DNA of 64,000 nt from Kitasatospora xanthocidica (lineage in GTDB: Bacteria; Actinomycetota; Actinomycetes; Streptomycetales; Streptomycetaceae). The notes beneath the pieces were generated by a model. That model was not told the DNA's origin. It ran no database searches and saw only the letters and a program-made list of their open reading frames with translations. The DNA lies in assembly GCF_014656195.1 (NCBI RefSeq), contig NZ_BNBY01000033.1:1-64000 (forward strand), read 5' to 3'. Positions 40,672-49,459 of this stretch are shown here, piece by piece (positions within the stretch are counted from its first letter, which is position 1; every line of letters starts with the position of its first letter). Made by a program: the position numbers and the translations under genes.

Positions 40672-42507
40672 CTAGCCCTCGATGCGGTGCTGGCTCCAGA
40701 AGGAGGTCAGGTCCACCGTGGTGGCGGCCTGGGCCGCAGCCTTGAACTCAGCGGTGGTGGAGACGCCGTACCAGTGCGACTGTGCGTAGCCGCGCAGCAG
40801 CGTGGTCATCGCGCTGTCGCCGATGGTGCGGCGCAGGTCGTGCAGGGCGCACTTGCCGTAGCCGTAGACGACCGTGGAGTAGCGGGAGGAGTTGGCGTCC
40901 CAGTAGGCCATGGAGTTGGTGATCTTCTCCGCCGCCGAGGCCCAGGAGACGCTGTTCCAGCAGCCGTTGCCGGTCTTGCCGAGGGCGAGGTCGGTGGCGT
41001 AGTCGGTGAAGGCCTCGTCCAGCCAGGGGGCGTTGTACTCGTCGTCGCCCACGATGCCGTAGAACCACTGGTGGCCGATCTCGTGAGTGAGCGCGGTGGT
41101 GCTGACCAGGTCGAGGACGAAGCCCGGGTACTCCATGCCGCCGAACCAGAAGTTGTTGTCGATCACCGCGTCCAGTTCGCCGTACGGGTAGGCGCCGAAG
41201 CGCTGGGCGTGGGCGTCGACCGCCGAGGTCGCGGTGGTGAGCATCGACTTGGCGTCGGCGGCGCTGATCCCCGACACCGAGTAGACGTTGACCTTCACCC
41301 CGGCCGCTGAGGTGCCGGAGATCTTGGTGAACGGCCCGGCGCCCCAGGCGAAGTCGCGCACCTTGCTCGCGGTGGCCTTGGTGACGGTCCGTCCGGCCGC
41401 GCCGGGGGTGTCCACCGAGGTACCGGTCGCGGGCACCAGCAGGCCGGTCGGGTGGTCCAGGGTCACGGTGAAGTCCGCGGCCACCGAGTAGAAGGACTCG
41501 CCGTTGTTGGTGTAGGGGTCGAGGTGCCAGCCGGCCGCGTCGCGTATCGCGAGGACGGGCAGGGCGTTGCCGAGGAAGTTGTACGCGCCGTCGTGGCCGA
41601 AGCGGTCGGCGCCGCTGGGCACGGTGATGCCGAGGTCGAAGCCGACGGTGCCGCTCTGGCCCTGCGCGAGCGGCGCCGGCAGGGTGACCTTGAGCGCGGT
41701 GCAGTTCACGCTGAGCGGGGCGGGGGTGCCGCCGGTCACGTTGGTCACCGTGATCGGGGTGCTGGGGCAGCTGCCGTGGGCGTTGTCCCACAGCCGCAGG
41801 TACACCTCGGTGAGCGGCGTGGGCGAGGCGTTGCTGAAGGTGACGCTCTCGTGCCCGCTCCAACTGCCGCCCGAGGCGTCGCTGGTGAGGTTGACGGTGT
41901 ACCCGGGGGCGGCCGGGGTGCGGGTCGGGTCGCCGGGCTGGGGCGGGGTGGTGCCGCCGAAGGCGTCCAGGGTGACGTCGTCCAGCACGAAGCTGGTCTG
42001 CAGGCTGGAGTCCTCGGTGCCGGTGAAGGAGAGCGTCGCGGTCTGGCCCGCGAAGGCGGAGACGTCGACGGTCTTGTGCACGTACCCGCTCTGGGCGTCC
42101 AGGTTGGAGTAGGTGGCCAGCGTGGTGGAGCCGAGTTTGACGGTCAGCTTGTCGTAGGCGGTGGAGGTGGTGGTCTCGGCAGTGTCGATGTGCAGCCAGA
42201 ACCCGAGCGTCGCGGTGCCGCACCCGGTGGGGAGGGTGACGGACTGCGTGAGGGTGTCGGTGTGGGTCGAGCCGTTGCCGTCGAGCCAGACGTAGGAACT
42301 GCCGGAGTGGGCGCTCTGGCCGCTGTCGGCGGTGATCGCGCCGCTCGACGCCGTCCAGGGCGAACTGCCGGACTCGAAGCCGCCGTTGGCCACGACCTGG
42401 GCGGGCGTGCAGTCCGCGGCGCTCGCCACCGTGGGGGTGGCGAGCGCCGTGAGACCGGCGGCCGCGAACAGGGCGGCGCCGGTCAGGGCAGGCAGGAGTC
42501 TTCTCAT
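40672..42507 (-). CDS. secreted M1-family (gluzincin) metallopeptidase with N-terminal jelly-roll domain (611 aa)
   Basis: ATG 42507 follows a GAGAGG site; the signal peptide (MRRLLPALTGAALFAAAGL) ends near an AxA at about residue 31. Residues about 35-185 look like a beta-sandwich/CBM-like domain (NGGFESGSSPWTASSG). The peptidase region has HEIGHQW (His475, Glu476, His479) and WLDEAFTDYATD with the third zinc ligand, the M1 layout. It probably works as an extracellular aminopeptidase or related enzyme. Its 3' end is 260 bases from the S53 start, and both genes run on the minus strand. Confidence 0.88.
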   Translation of the reverse strand: MRRLLPALTGAALFAAAGLTALATPTVASAADCTPAQVVANGGFESGSSPWTASSGAITADSGQSAHSGSSYVWLDGNGSTHTDTLTQSVTLPTGCGTATLGFWLHIDTAETTTSTAYDKLTVKLGSTTLATYSNLDAQSGYVHKTVDVSAFAGQTATLSFTGTEDSSLQTSFVLDDVTLDAFGGTTPPQPGDPTRTPAAPGYTVNLTSDASGGSWSGHESVTFSNASPTPLTEVYLRLWDNAHGSCPSTPITVTNVTGGTPAPLSVNCTALKVTLPAPLAQGQSGTVGFDLGITVPSGADRFGHDGAYNFLGNALPVLAIRDAAGWHLDPYTNNGESFYSVAADFTVTLDHPTGLLVPATGTSVDTPGAAGRTVTKATASKVRDFAWGAGPFTKISGTSAAGVKVNVYSVSGISAADAKSMLTTATSAVDAHAQRFGAYPYGELDAVIDNNFWFGGMEYPGFVLDLVSTTALTHEIGHQWFYGIVGDDEYNAPWLDEAFTDYATDLALGKTGNGCWNSVSWASAAEKITNSMAYWDANSSRYSTVVYGYGKCALHDLRRTIGDSAMTTLLRGYAQSHWYGVSTTAEFKAAAQAATTVDLTSFWSQHRIEG

Positions 42508-42676
42508 CGGGACCTCTCGTGGGGAAGCGGGCCGGGAGCAGCAGCGTGACAGCAAACCCGCACCTTTGAAAAGGTCATGACATCAAGCGGAACGCGAACC
42601 CCGAAGACCCCTCACGGCCCCGAGAGGCCCCGAGGGGCCCCGAGGGACCCGCGCGGGGAAGGTCAGCGCGGGAACG

Positions 42677-43048
42677 TCAGCGCGGGTCGACCAGCTCCTG
42701 CGCGAAGACCGTGCCGAGCGGCTCCGGGCCGATGTACTGCTGGCAGTTGCAGGGCCGCGCCTCGTACTGCAGCGGACGGCGGTCGGCGTCCCAGGCGGTC
42801 GGGGCCTCGACGACCTCGTGGCAGCGCCCCTGCTTGTCGTGCTTGGCCAGGTGGTGGGTGCAGCCGCAGATCGGCTCCGGCGGCCGGTTCGCTGCCTCCA
42901 GCGCGGCGTGCTTGCGCTCGGTGGCGGCGAGCAGCTCCATCTTGCGCTCGTGCCGCACCTTCAGCGCCTGCCGGGCGTCCTTGACGATCCACCCGCTGCC
43001 GTACAGCACGACGGGCAGCACCCACCACATGCTCAGGACATGGTCCAC
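42677..43048 (-). CDS. small membrane protein with Cys-rich tail (123 aa)
   Basis: One N-terminal helix (WWVLPVVLYGSGWIV), then a charged coiled segment (ARQALKVRHERKMELLAATERKHAALEA) and a Cys/His-rich end CGCTHHLAKHDKQGRC...CNCQQYIGP that could bind zinc. GTG 43048 has GGGGAG upstream. The pattern looks conserved in streptomycetes. Function unknown. Confidence 0.7.
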   Translation of the reverse strand: MDHVLSMWWVLPVVLYGSGWIVKDARQALKVRHERKMELLAATERKHAALEAANRPPEPICGCTHHLAKHDKQGRCHEVVEAPTAWDADRRPLQYEARPCNCQQYIGPEPLGTVFAQELVDPR

Positions 43049-43128
43049 TGAACTCTCCCCCGATCGGGCCTATTCCGGCCGCTGATCATACTGCTGACCA
43101 GGGGTTACCGACCCCCGCCGGACGACCG

Positions 43129-43152
43129 GGCCCCCGGGGCGGCCCGGGGGCC
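43129..43152 (-). terminator. terminator after the DinB-type gene
   Basis: GGCCCCCGGG/CCCGGGGGCC, a 10-base stem with a 4-base loop, 40 bases past the stop of 43192-43821. Confidence 0.7.
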
Positions 43153-43191
43153 GCCGAGCTCAGCGGTTGGCCGGCTCGGTGGAGAGCCGGC

Positions 43192-43821
43192 TCAGCGGAT
43201 GACCGGCAGCACCGCCCCCGCGGTCCGGCCGGTCGCCGCCTCGATGAAGGCCACCGGGTCGGCGACCTCCGCCAGCAGGGCCCGGGTCGCGGCCAGGGCC
43301 TCGTCGGCGGGCGGCGGGCCGCCGACGGCCGCGATCAGGTCGAGCAGGTGGACGGTCGCCTCCATCAGCGCCACCTCGCCGAGCGCGCCCAGCCGCACGC
43401 TGCCGAGCAGCGGGTGCGCCACCGTGGTGTCCGGCGGCAGGTCGTCGAGTGCGGCCAGGGCAGCCGGCCCCTCGACCCCGAACCGGGCGATCAGTACGGC
43501 GGGGTCGGTCCGCCCGGCGGCCTCCTTGGCCGCGTCGGCGATCTGCCCGGCCGCGGTGTGGGCGAGGCCGCCGGGCCGGTTGTAGGCGCGCAGGATCCCG
43601 GCGCCGGTGGTGATCCCGGCCGGCGCGTCCAGGACGGCGGCGCGCAACCCGGTGAACATCTCCGGCACGGGCGCCGCGTGCGCGTACAGCTCCCGGACGG
43701 TCCACGCGGGCAGCCGGGTCGGCCGGTCCCAGTCCTCGGCGTCCAGGGCGGCGCCGCGCTGCGCCCAGGAGGTCCACGTCATGGCCAACACGGCACGCAG
43801 CGGATCGTTCTGACGGCCCAT
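43192..43821 (-). CDS. mycothiol-dependent maleylpyruvate isomerase-family (DinB-fold) protein (209 aa)
   Basis: The N-terminal segment LRAVLAMTWTSWAQRGAALDAEDWDRPTRLPAWTVRELYAHAA fits the MDMPI-N/TIGR03086-like helical bundle, with His48 and a later HLLDLIAAVGGP as likely metal positions. Members use mycothiol for isomerisation or thiol transfer; the particular reaction is unknown. ATG 43821 follows AGGAG. Divergent from the LysE gene. Confidence 0.78.
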   Translation of the reverse strand: MGRQNDPLRAVLAMTWTSWAQRGAALDAEDWDRPTRLPAWTVRELYAHAAPVPEMFTGLRAAVLDAPAGITTGAGILRAYNRPGGLAHTAAGQIADAAKEAAGRTDPAVLIARFGVEGPAALAALDDLPPDTTVAHPLLGSVRLGALGEVALMEATVHLLDLIAAVGGPPPADEALAATRALLAEVADPVAFIEAATGRTAGAVLPVIR

Positions 43822-43921
43822 CGGGTCTCCTCGCAACGGTGGCGGTCACGGAACGGCCCACGCTACCCGGCGCCCCGGAAAACCACTTGCCGCCCCGGGC
43901 CCCGGCCGCCAGGATCGGCGC

Positions 43922-44026
43922 ATGACCTCCTCCCCCGCCCGCCCGCTGCCCGTGACCGCCGCCTCTCCGGCCCCGGTCCAGCAGCAGCCCGGCCGCCCCC
44001 GGAGGCCCGACGCCGCACGCGCGTGA
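43922..44026 (+). CDS. possible 34-aa leader peptide before the LysE gene
   Basis: ATG 43922 opens a 34-codon frame (MTSSPARPLPVTAASP...) whose TGA overlaps the GTG start of the LysE gene as GTGA. It could be a coupling leader, or the true N-terminus joined by a frameshift. No ribosome site other than this coupling supports GTG 44023 well. Confidence 0.4.
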   Translation: MTSSPARPLPVTAASPAPVQQQPGRPRRPDAARA

Positions 44027-44646
44027 GGGCCGCGCTGGTCGCGGGGCTGCTCGCCGGGTACGGCGTCGCCGTCCCGGTGGGGGCCGTCGGGGCCTACCTC
44101 GTCGCGCTCACCGCGCGGACCTCGCTGCGCACCGGTGCCTGCGCCGCCCTCGGCGTGGCCGCCGCGGACGGGCTGTACGCGCTGCTCGCCGCGGTCGGCG
44201 GCGGCGGTCTCGCGCCCCTGCTCGAACCGGTCGCCCGGCCGTTGCGGATCGGCTCCGCGGTGGTGCTGCTGGCCCTGGCCGCCCGAACGGCGCACACCGC
44301 TCTGCGCAGCCGGTCCGGGGCCGCCGCCGGGCCCGAGCAGCCGCCGCCCACGCCCGCCCGGGCGTTCCTCACCCTGCTCGGGATCACCCTGCTGAACCCG
44401 CTCACGGTGCTCTACTTCGCCGCGCTGGTCCTCGGCGGCGGCCGGGACGGGGCGACCTCCGACGCGCTCGCCCGGGCGGTGTTCGTGGCCGCCGCGTTCG
44501 CCGCCTCGGCGAGCTGGCAACTGCTGCTCGCCTCAGGTGGCGCACTGCTGGGTCGTGCACTGACCGGCCCGCGCGGCCGACTACTCACCGCACTCGGCTC
44601 CGCCGCCCTGGTCGCCTGGCTCGCCGTCCGACTGCTGGTCGGCTGA
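44023..44646 (+). CDS. LysE/RhtB-type exporter (207 aa)
   Basis: Hydrophobic protein with about six helices and the LysE pattern at the start (LVAGLLAGYGVAVPVGAVGAYLVALTARTSLRTG) and middle (FLTLLGITLLNPLTVLYFAALVLGG). Family members export amino acids or related metabolites. GTG 44023 is the likely start, with a weak, distant GGAGG and overlap with a 34-codon upstream frame. The next gene on the strand is a TetR regulator 214 bases on. Confidence 0.8.
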   Translation: MRAALVAGLLAGYGVAVPVGAVGAYLVALTARTSLRTGACAALGVAAADGLYALLAAVGGGGLAPLLEPVARPLRIGSAVVLLALAARTAHTALRSRSGAAAGPEQPPPTPARAFLTLLGITLLNPLTVLYFAALVLGGGRDGATSDALARAVFVAAAFAASASWQLLLASGGALLGRALTGPRGRLLTALGSAALVAWLAVRLLVG

Positions 44647-44710
44647 CCAGCGGGGACCGCCGAATTGCCGGATCCGTCAGCTGATAACCGTTTACGCCCG
44701 ATTCCTACCT

Positions 44711-44730
44711 TGTATCCTGGTTCTGTATCC
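44711..44730 (+). promoter_or_regulatory. direct repeat TGTATCC upstream of a TetR gene
   Basis: TGTATCC at 44711-44717 and 44724-44730. Its complement GGATAC(A) half-site recurs at 45629-45634 after the TetR gene. A second small repeat, GAGAGTTCC at 44751 and 44761, follows. Possible TetR binding or promoter elements. Confidence 0.4.
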
Positions 44731-44860
44731 GCTGAGTGACATCCGTTGCGGAGAGTTCCGGAGAGTTCCCCTGCGGAAGGATCCGCCGCGGGCCCCGCCG
44801 TCCGCCCGACCGTCTCGGGCCCGGCCGACGACGCTGGCACCGACCGTGAGGAGTGCGGAC

Positions 44861-45628
44861 ATGGTTGAGCGGGACGGCACCGAGAAGCGGGGGCGGCTGA
44901 GCCGGCCGGTGGTGCTCGACGCCGCCGTGGCCCTGGTCGACCGCGAGGGCCTGACCGCGTTGACCATGCGCAGGCTGGCCACCGAACTGGGCGTCGAGTC
45001 GATGGCCCTCTACCGCTACACCCCGGGCAAGGAGGCCCTGCTCGACGGCCTGACCGAGGCCTACTTCACCGAGGTCAACGACCGGCTGCGGACCAGCGCC
45101 GCGAACGACCCGCACGGCCCCGAGCGGCGCCGCCCGGAGCGGCGCTCCTCCGACCGGCGCCGGCCCGAGTGGCGGCTGGAACTGCGCCGGATCGCCCGGG
45201 CGTTCGCGGACGCCGCGCACGCCCACCCGGAGATCCTGCCGCTGGTGGCGACCCGTCCACTGACCGTCCCGATGGTGCGGCGGCCGGCGCCGGTGCTCGA
45301 ACTCACCGAACACATCCTCGCCGTGCTCGGCCGGGCCGGCTTCGACGACGCGACCGCGCTGAGCGTCTACCGCGCCTTCGTCGCCTGGAACCTCGGCAGC
45401 CTGCTGGTCGGCAAGCGCCAGGTGGTCGACAACCCGGAGGAGCCGGACCCGGCCCTGCGGATGGGCCTGCACCGGCTGCCCGCCGCCGAGTACCCGCGGC
45501 TGCGCGCCCTGGTGCCCCGCTTCCCCGACTTCGACGACGACGAGGAGATGATCCGCGGCCTCGACAGCCTGCTGGACGGGATGCCGCCGCCTCCCCTTGA
45601 CGCGTTCTACGGCGACGACGCATCCTGA
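44861..45628 (+). CDS. TetR-family regulator with TetR-C domain (255 aa)
   Basis: N-terminal helix-turn-helix LDAAVALVDREGLTALTMRRLATELGVESMALYRYTPGKEALLDGL, the wording of the tetracycline-repressor subfamily, and a long C-terminal ligand domain. A charged EWR/R-rich insertion (about 85-110) precedes it. ATG 44861 follows GAGGAG. Targets may include the genes at 45734 onward, where an imperfect inverted repeat with its half-site lies directly after this gene. Confidence 0.88.
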   Translation: MVERDGTEKRGRLSRPVVLDAAVALVDREGLTALTMRRLATELGVESMALYRYTPGKEALLDGLTEAYFTEVNDRLRTSAANDPHGPERRRPERRSSDRRRPEWRLELRRIARAFADAAHAHPEILPLVATRPLTVPMVRRPAPVLELTEHILAVLGRAGFDDATALSVYRAFVAWNLGSLLVGKRQVVDNPEEPDPALRMGLHRLPAAEYPRLRALVPRFPDFDDDEEMIRGLDSLLDGMPPPPLDAFYGDDAS

Positions 45629-45656
45629 GGATACGAGGTACACGTCGGACATATCC
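45629..45656 (+). promoter_or_regulatory. imperfect inverted repeat before the M14 operon
   Basis: GGATAC at 45629-45634 and ATATCC at 45651-45656 form a 5-of-6 inverted repeat around 16 bases. It lies in the 105-base gap between the TetR gene and 45734, next to a TACGAGG(T)ACACG core that also occurs at 49981. Confidence 0.4.
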
Positions 45657-45733
45657 CTTCACATCGGCGCCGCCGGGCGAGCCGCCAGAGACCGCTCCGG
45701 CCCCGTACCGACGGCGCCCGGAAGAAGCTCCCC

Positions 45734-46060
45734 ATGTCCGCCGTTCCGAACGCACCACACGACGACATCCTGCGCCTCCGCGTCACCGCCAAGGACCTGG
45801 AGACCCTGCGCGCGCTGCTGCGCGAGACCCGCTCCGACACCGGCGGACGCCCGCACCACGAGGCGGACGGCCGCGTCGGCATCGACGTCTACGCCACCGC
45901 CGCCCAGGTGCCCGCCCTCGAACGCGAGGGCGTCACGGTCACCCGGGCCGGCAACGCCAGTGAGGCCGGGCGCGCCGCCCAGGCCGAGGTCGGCAGCGGC
46001 GACCGGTTCGCCCCCGCCGACGCCGTTCCGCGCGGCCTGGCCGCCAAGCTCGCCGGCTGA
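45734..46060 (+). CDS. small protein resembling a carboxypeptidase propeptide (108 aa)
   Basis: Charged soluble protein with one ferredoxin-like stretch: ILRLRVTAKDLETLRALL, then HHEADGRVGIDVYATAAQVPALEREGVTVTRAG. This is similar in wording to prodomains of M14 carboxypeptidases, which normally are fused to the enzyme. Here it is a separate gene, 15 bases before the M14 gene on the same strand. It may act in trans as inhibitor or folding helper. The similarity is by eye. Confidence 0.65.
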   Translation: MSAVPNAPHDDILRLRVTAKDLETLRALLRETRSDTGGRPHHEADGRVGIDVYATAAQVPALEREGVTVTRAGNASEAGRAAQAEVGSGDRFAPADAVPRGLAAKLAG

Positions 46061-46075
46061 CCCGGGAGGCCCGTC

Positions 46076-47170
46076 ATGCCGTACCTGAACGTCACCGAGG
46101 TCGAGTCCGCCGTGACCAGCCTGGCCACCGCCTACCCGGTCTCCTCCCAGCTCATCACCCTGCCCGAGACCTCGTACGAGGGCCGCACGGCCCACGCCCT
46201 GAGGATCGGCACCCTCACCCGCGTCCCCAAGAGCAGCCTGATCATGATCGGCGGCGTGCACGCCCGCGAGTGGGGCAGCTGCGAGGTCCTCATCCACTTC
46301 GCCGCCGACCTGCTGGAGGCCCACCGCGACGGCACCGGCCTCGGCTACGGCGGCACCACCTTCACCGCCGACCAGGTCGAGATGCTGGTCAACCGGCTGG
46401 ACCTGGTGATCTTCCCGCTGGTCAACCCGGACGGGCGGCGCTACAGCCAGACCGTCCAGTCGATGTGGCGCAAGAACCGCAACCCGGCCAACGCCGGCGG
46501 CAGCCCGAACCCGGACTGCGTCGGCGTCGACCTCAACCGCAACTACGACTTCCTCTTCGACTTCACCACCGCCTTCGACCCGAGCGCCGACCCCCAGGTG
46601 TCGACGAACCCGTGCGACCCGCAGGTCTACTGCGGCCCGAGCGCGTTCTCCGAGCCGGAGACCCGCAACGTCCGCTGGCTGCTCGACCAGAACCCGCAGA
46701 CCAGGTGGTTCATCGACGTCCACAGCTACGCGCAGGACATGCTCTACAACTGGGGCGACGACGACAACCAGTCGGTCGACCCGGACATGAACTTCCGCAA
46801 CTCCCAGTACGACGGCAAGCGCGGCCTGCCCGGCGACCTGGCGTACTCCGAGTACATCCCCAAGGGCGACGAGGACACCGCCCGGCTGCTCGCCGAGGCC
46901 TTCTGCCAGGGCGTGCAGGGCGTGCGCGGCGTGCCGTACAAGCCGATGACCGGCTTCCACCTCTACCCCACCAGCGGGACCAGTGACGACTACGTCTACG
47001 CCCGCCACTTCACCGATCCCGACCGGGGCAAGGTGCTCGGCTTCACGATCGAGTGGGGCAACGACCAGGCCCAGTCGCCCAACCCGTTCCACCCGCCGTG
47101 GGCGGAGATGAAGAAGATCGTCCTCGACGTGGACGCCGGGCTGGTGCAGTTCTGCCTGGCCGCCCTCTGA
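46076..47170 (+). CDS. M14-family zinc carboxypeptidase without a signal peptide (364 aa)
   Basis: Zinc ligands His62 and Glu65 in GGVHAREWG (HxxE) and His216 in IDVHSY; substrate-binding arginines lie in KNRNPANAG and DLNRNYDF; catalytic Glu326 is in FTIEWG. The enzyme is complete and of normal length for the mature domain. The start MPYLNVTEVESAV has no signal or propeptide, unlike most relatives. A separate gene for a propeptide-like protein precedes it. A perfect terminator follows. Confidence 0.92.
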   Translation: MPYLNVTEVESAVTSLATAYPVSSQLITLPETSYEGRTAHALRIGTLTRVPKSSLIMIGGVHAREWGSCEVLIHFAADLLEAHRDGTGLGYGGTTFTADQVEMLVNRLDLVIFPLVNPDGRRYSQTVQSMWRKNRNPANAGGSPNPDCVGVDLNRNYDFLFDFTTAFDPSADPQVSTNPCDPQVYCGPSAFSEPETRNVRWLLDQNPQTRWFIDVHSYAQDMLYNWGDDDNQSVDPDMNFRNSQYDGKRGLPGDLAYSEYIPKGDEDTARLLAEAFCQGVQGVRGVPYKPMTGFHLYPTSGTSDDYVYARHFTDPDRGKVLGFTIEWGNDQAQSPNPFHPPWAEMKKIVLDVDAGLVQFCLAAL

Positions 47171-47211
47171 ACCGCCCCTGTCCGCCCCCGAACCACAGTG
47201 CCCGACAGCAG

Positions 47212-47244
47212 GGCGCCCGCCACGACCAGGTCGTGGCGGGCGCC
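47212..47244. terminator. bidirectional terminator between M14 and propeller operons
   Basis: Perfect 16-base inverted repeat GGCGCCCGCCACGACC with one central base. Confidence 0.85.
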
Positions 47245-47275
47245 TTGGGCTGTGAACCGTACGAGCCCTGTGGGC

Positions 47276-48661
47276 TCAGGCGGCCCGGTGGAAGAAGAAC
47301 GGGTCGATGGACGGCGGGACCCTGGTCACGCCGTCCGTGCTGAGCAGTTGACGGGTGGTGAAGTTGGCGTTGCGCTGGTACGTCACGCCCACCGGGAAGT
47401 TGGCCCGGTCCGGCGTGTTGTTGCCGCAGAAGATCCCGTAGAAGTCCTTTCCCACGGTGATCATCCGGATGTAGTCGCCGAGGTAGGGCAGCTGGCCGCC
47501 GGCCCGCGGGACGTCGCCCGGCGCCTGGTGCAGCACATGGCTCTCGACGGTCTGGAACCCGTCGTCGGACAGCTCCAGCACCGTCGACCACTGGCCGTGG
47601 GCCAGTTGCTGGTAGACCAGGCCGACCAGGCCGTCCTCGTTGACCGCCAGCGACGGGTTCTTGCCGTTGACCACGTCCGGGTGCCCCGTGGACCAGCTCT
47701 GGCCCCGGTTCGCCGAGTGCAGGACGTGCAGCACGTAGTCGGTGGGGGCCGTTCCGCCGAGGTTGTCGCAGTAGGCGACCCACACGCTGTTGGAGTCCGT
47801 GCTGTCCACCGCGACGGACACGTCCGCCCCGGTGCGTTCCTGGCCCAGCGACCGCTGCCTCGGGTCGAAGCGGACCTTGCGGTCGGCGGCGGCCCGCTGG
47901 CCCACCTCGCCGTCCGTCGAGTCCAGCAGGGCCTCGAAGGGCGCCGCGCCGACGCCGCCCTTGTCGTCGCGGGTGACCACGAGGTCGAAGGTCTTCTTGG
48001 CCCGGTCCACCGGGTCCTCGGCGGTGAAGCTCATGAACGCGATGTAGACCGTGCCGTCCGGATGTACGGCGATCCGGATCGGCGGCCCGTCGAAGATCGT
48101 GCCGGCCCGCCGGTCGAGCCGGATCGGCCCGAACCCGGCCGGAGCGCCGGCCGTACCGGCGTCGGCCGAGACGTCCACGGTGGCCGTCCCGGTCGGCGAG
48201 GAGAAGTCGTTGTTGCCGACGTACACCCGGTCGCTGCTCTGGCCGTTGGCCGCGGCGGTGACGGCGACCACCCAGGGCTGGTCCTCGTCCACCCGGTCGA
48301 CCAGTACGTTCATCGGAGCGGCCGAGGTGATCTTCGGCGCGCGCAGGATCTGCATGTCGCCGGTCACGCCGTTGAGGATGCCGGTGTAGAGCCGGCCTCC
48401 CAGCGAGCCGTAGCCGACGCTGATGTCCCCGGTGCCGAGGCTGCCGTTGCCCGGGACGACGCTGTTCAGCACCCAGGTGTCGCCGCCGTCGGTCGAGACG
48501 TACACCGGCGCCATCGATCCGCCCATCGGATCCGGGGTGAAGGCGGTCGCGACCATCTCCTTCGGGTTCTCCGGGTTGACCGCGATGCTGGGCTCACTGT
48601 CCAGCAGCGGGTCGCCGCTCAGCGCCTTGGGAGTGATGTCGACGACCTTGATGGTGGGCAT
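47276..48661 (-). CDS. sialidase-like beta-propeller protein, no signal peptide (461 aa)
   Basis: Repeated four-stranded blade segments and Asp-box motifs such as STDGGDTW (residues 56-63) and a related SANRGQSW later, typical of BNR/sialidase-fold propellers. Conserved sialidase arginine triad is not obvious, so enzyme activity is uncertain; it could be a binding protein. No export signal. Third gene of a tight operon, 6 bases after 48668-49441. Confidence 0.78.
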   Translation of the reverse strand: MPTIKVVDITPKALSGDPLLDSEPSIAVNPENPKEMVATAFTPDPMGGSMAPVYVSTDGGDTWVLNSVVPGNGSLGTGDISVGYGSLGGRLYTGILNGVTGDMQILRAPKITSAAPMNVLVDRVDEDQPWVVAVTAAANGQSSDRVYVGNNDFSSPTGTATVDVSADAGTAGAPAGFGPIRLDRRAGTIFDGPPIRIAVHPDGTVYIAFMSFTAEDPVDRAKKTFDLVVTRDDKGGVGAAPFEALLDSTDGEVGQRAAADRKVRFDPRQRSLGQERTGADVSVAVDSTDSNSVWVAYCDNLGGTAPTDYVLHVLHSANRGQSWSTGHPDVVNGKNPSLAVNEDGLVGLVYQQLAHGQWSTVLELSDDGFQTVESHVLHQAPGDVPRAGGQLPYLGDYIRMITVGKDFYGIFCGNNTPDRANFPVGVTYQRNANFTTRQLLSTDGVTRVPPSIDPFFFHRAA

Positions 48662-48667
48662 GCCGGC

Positions 48668-49441
48668 TCACCTCCCTTCCTGCAGCACGGCGAGCTTCTG
48701 CGCCGGCTGGTAGTCGTCGCCGTCCAGCAGCTGGTACGGCCCCTCGTGCTCCAGCTCGCCCCGGGTCGCGTGCAGCAGCCACAGGCCCAGCTGTCCGGCC
48801 TGCGGCTTCGGCACCTGGCGCCAGCGGATGTCCTCGCTGCTGGGGTAGAGGACGGCGATCCGCCCGGGCTCGACCGGGCCGGTCTCGACGTGCGACACCT
48901 CGATCGTGGCGCGCCACCAGTGCGGGGCGTGCTCGGAGTAGGCGGGCAGGCCGAGGTCCTCCAGACCGACCACGCTGCCCAGCACCACGGCGTCCGCGGA
49001 CGCGGCGTGCGCGGCGATGTCCTGGTTCCGGATCGTGCGCTGCACCGAGGAGAACGGCAGCTCGTCGGCCGTGGTCGCGGCCAACGCCACATGGCGCTGG
49101 ACGGCCCCGGCGGGCAGCCGGCCGATCTCGGTCACGCCCAGGCCCTCGCCGTAGACCAGGCCCTGGGTGAAGAACGCCGCGGAGTCGCCGACCGAGAGCA
49201 GGTCGGCGTCGGGCGCCAGTTGGACGGTGACCTCGCTGCCCGCGAGCTGCCTGAAGGCGGCGGGCGCGTGCAGCACCTCGTCCACCTTCACCACCGCGGT
49301 GCGTTCGTTCCGGTCCTCGACCGGGATGGCGGCCAGTGAGGTGCCGCCGATCCTGGTCACGGTGCCGCGGAAACTCAGCGGCGCCTGCCGGACGAGTTCG
49401 GTGAGCCGCTCGTGGGAGACGGCCCCTGTCGCGTCACTCAT
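48668..49441 (-). CDS. hypothetical protein of the propeller operon (257 aa)
   Basis: Soluble protein made of beta-rich segments: FRGTVTRIGGTSLAAIPVEDRNERTAVVKVDEVLHAP and, later, ADAVVLGSVVGLEDLG...WWRATIEVSHVETGPVEPG, which look like two related beta-barrel (OB-like) halves. No signal peptide and no catalytic motif recognised. It lies between the small membrane protein and the propeller gene, with 18- and 6-base gaps. Confidence 0.75.
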   Translation of the reverse strand: MSDATGAVSHERLTELVRQAPLSFRGTVTRIGGTSLAAIPVEDRNERTAVVKVDEVLHAPAAFRQLAGSEVTVQLAPDADLLSVGDSAAFFTQGLVYGEGLGVTEIGRLPAGAVQRHVALAATTADELPFSSVQRTIRNQDIAAHAASADAVVLGSVVGLEDLGLPAYSEHAPHWWRATIEVSHVETGPVEPGRIAVLYPSSEDIRWRQVPKPQAGQLGLWLLHATRGELEHEGPYQLLDGDDYQPAQKLAVLQEGR

Positions 49442-49459
49442 GACGGTCCTCCGCTTCCC

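Noticed and set aside
42605..42670. GGCCCCGAG-type short repeats upstream of the M1 gene
   Set aside because: Low-complexity GC sequence in an intergenic region; no regular unit or matching copy elsewhere.
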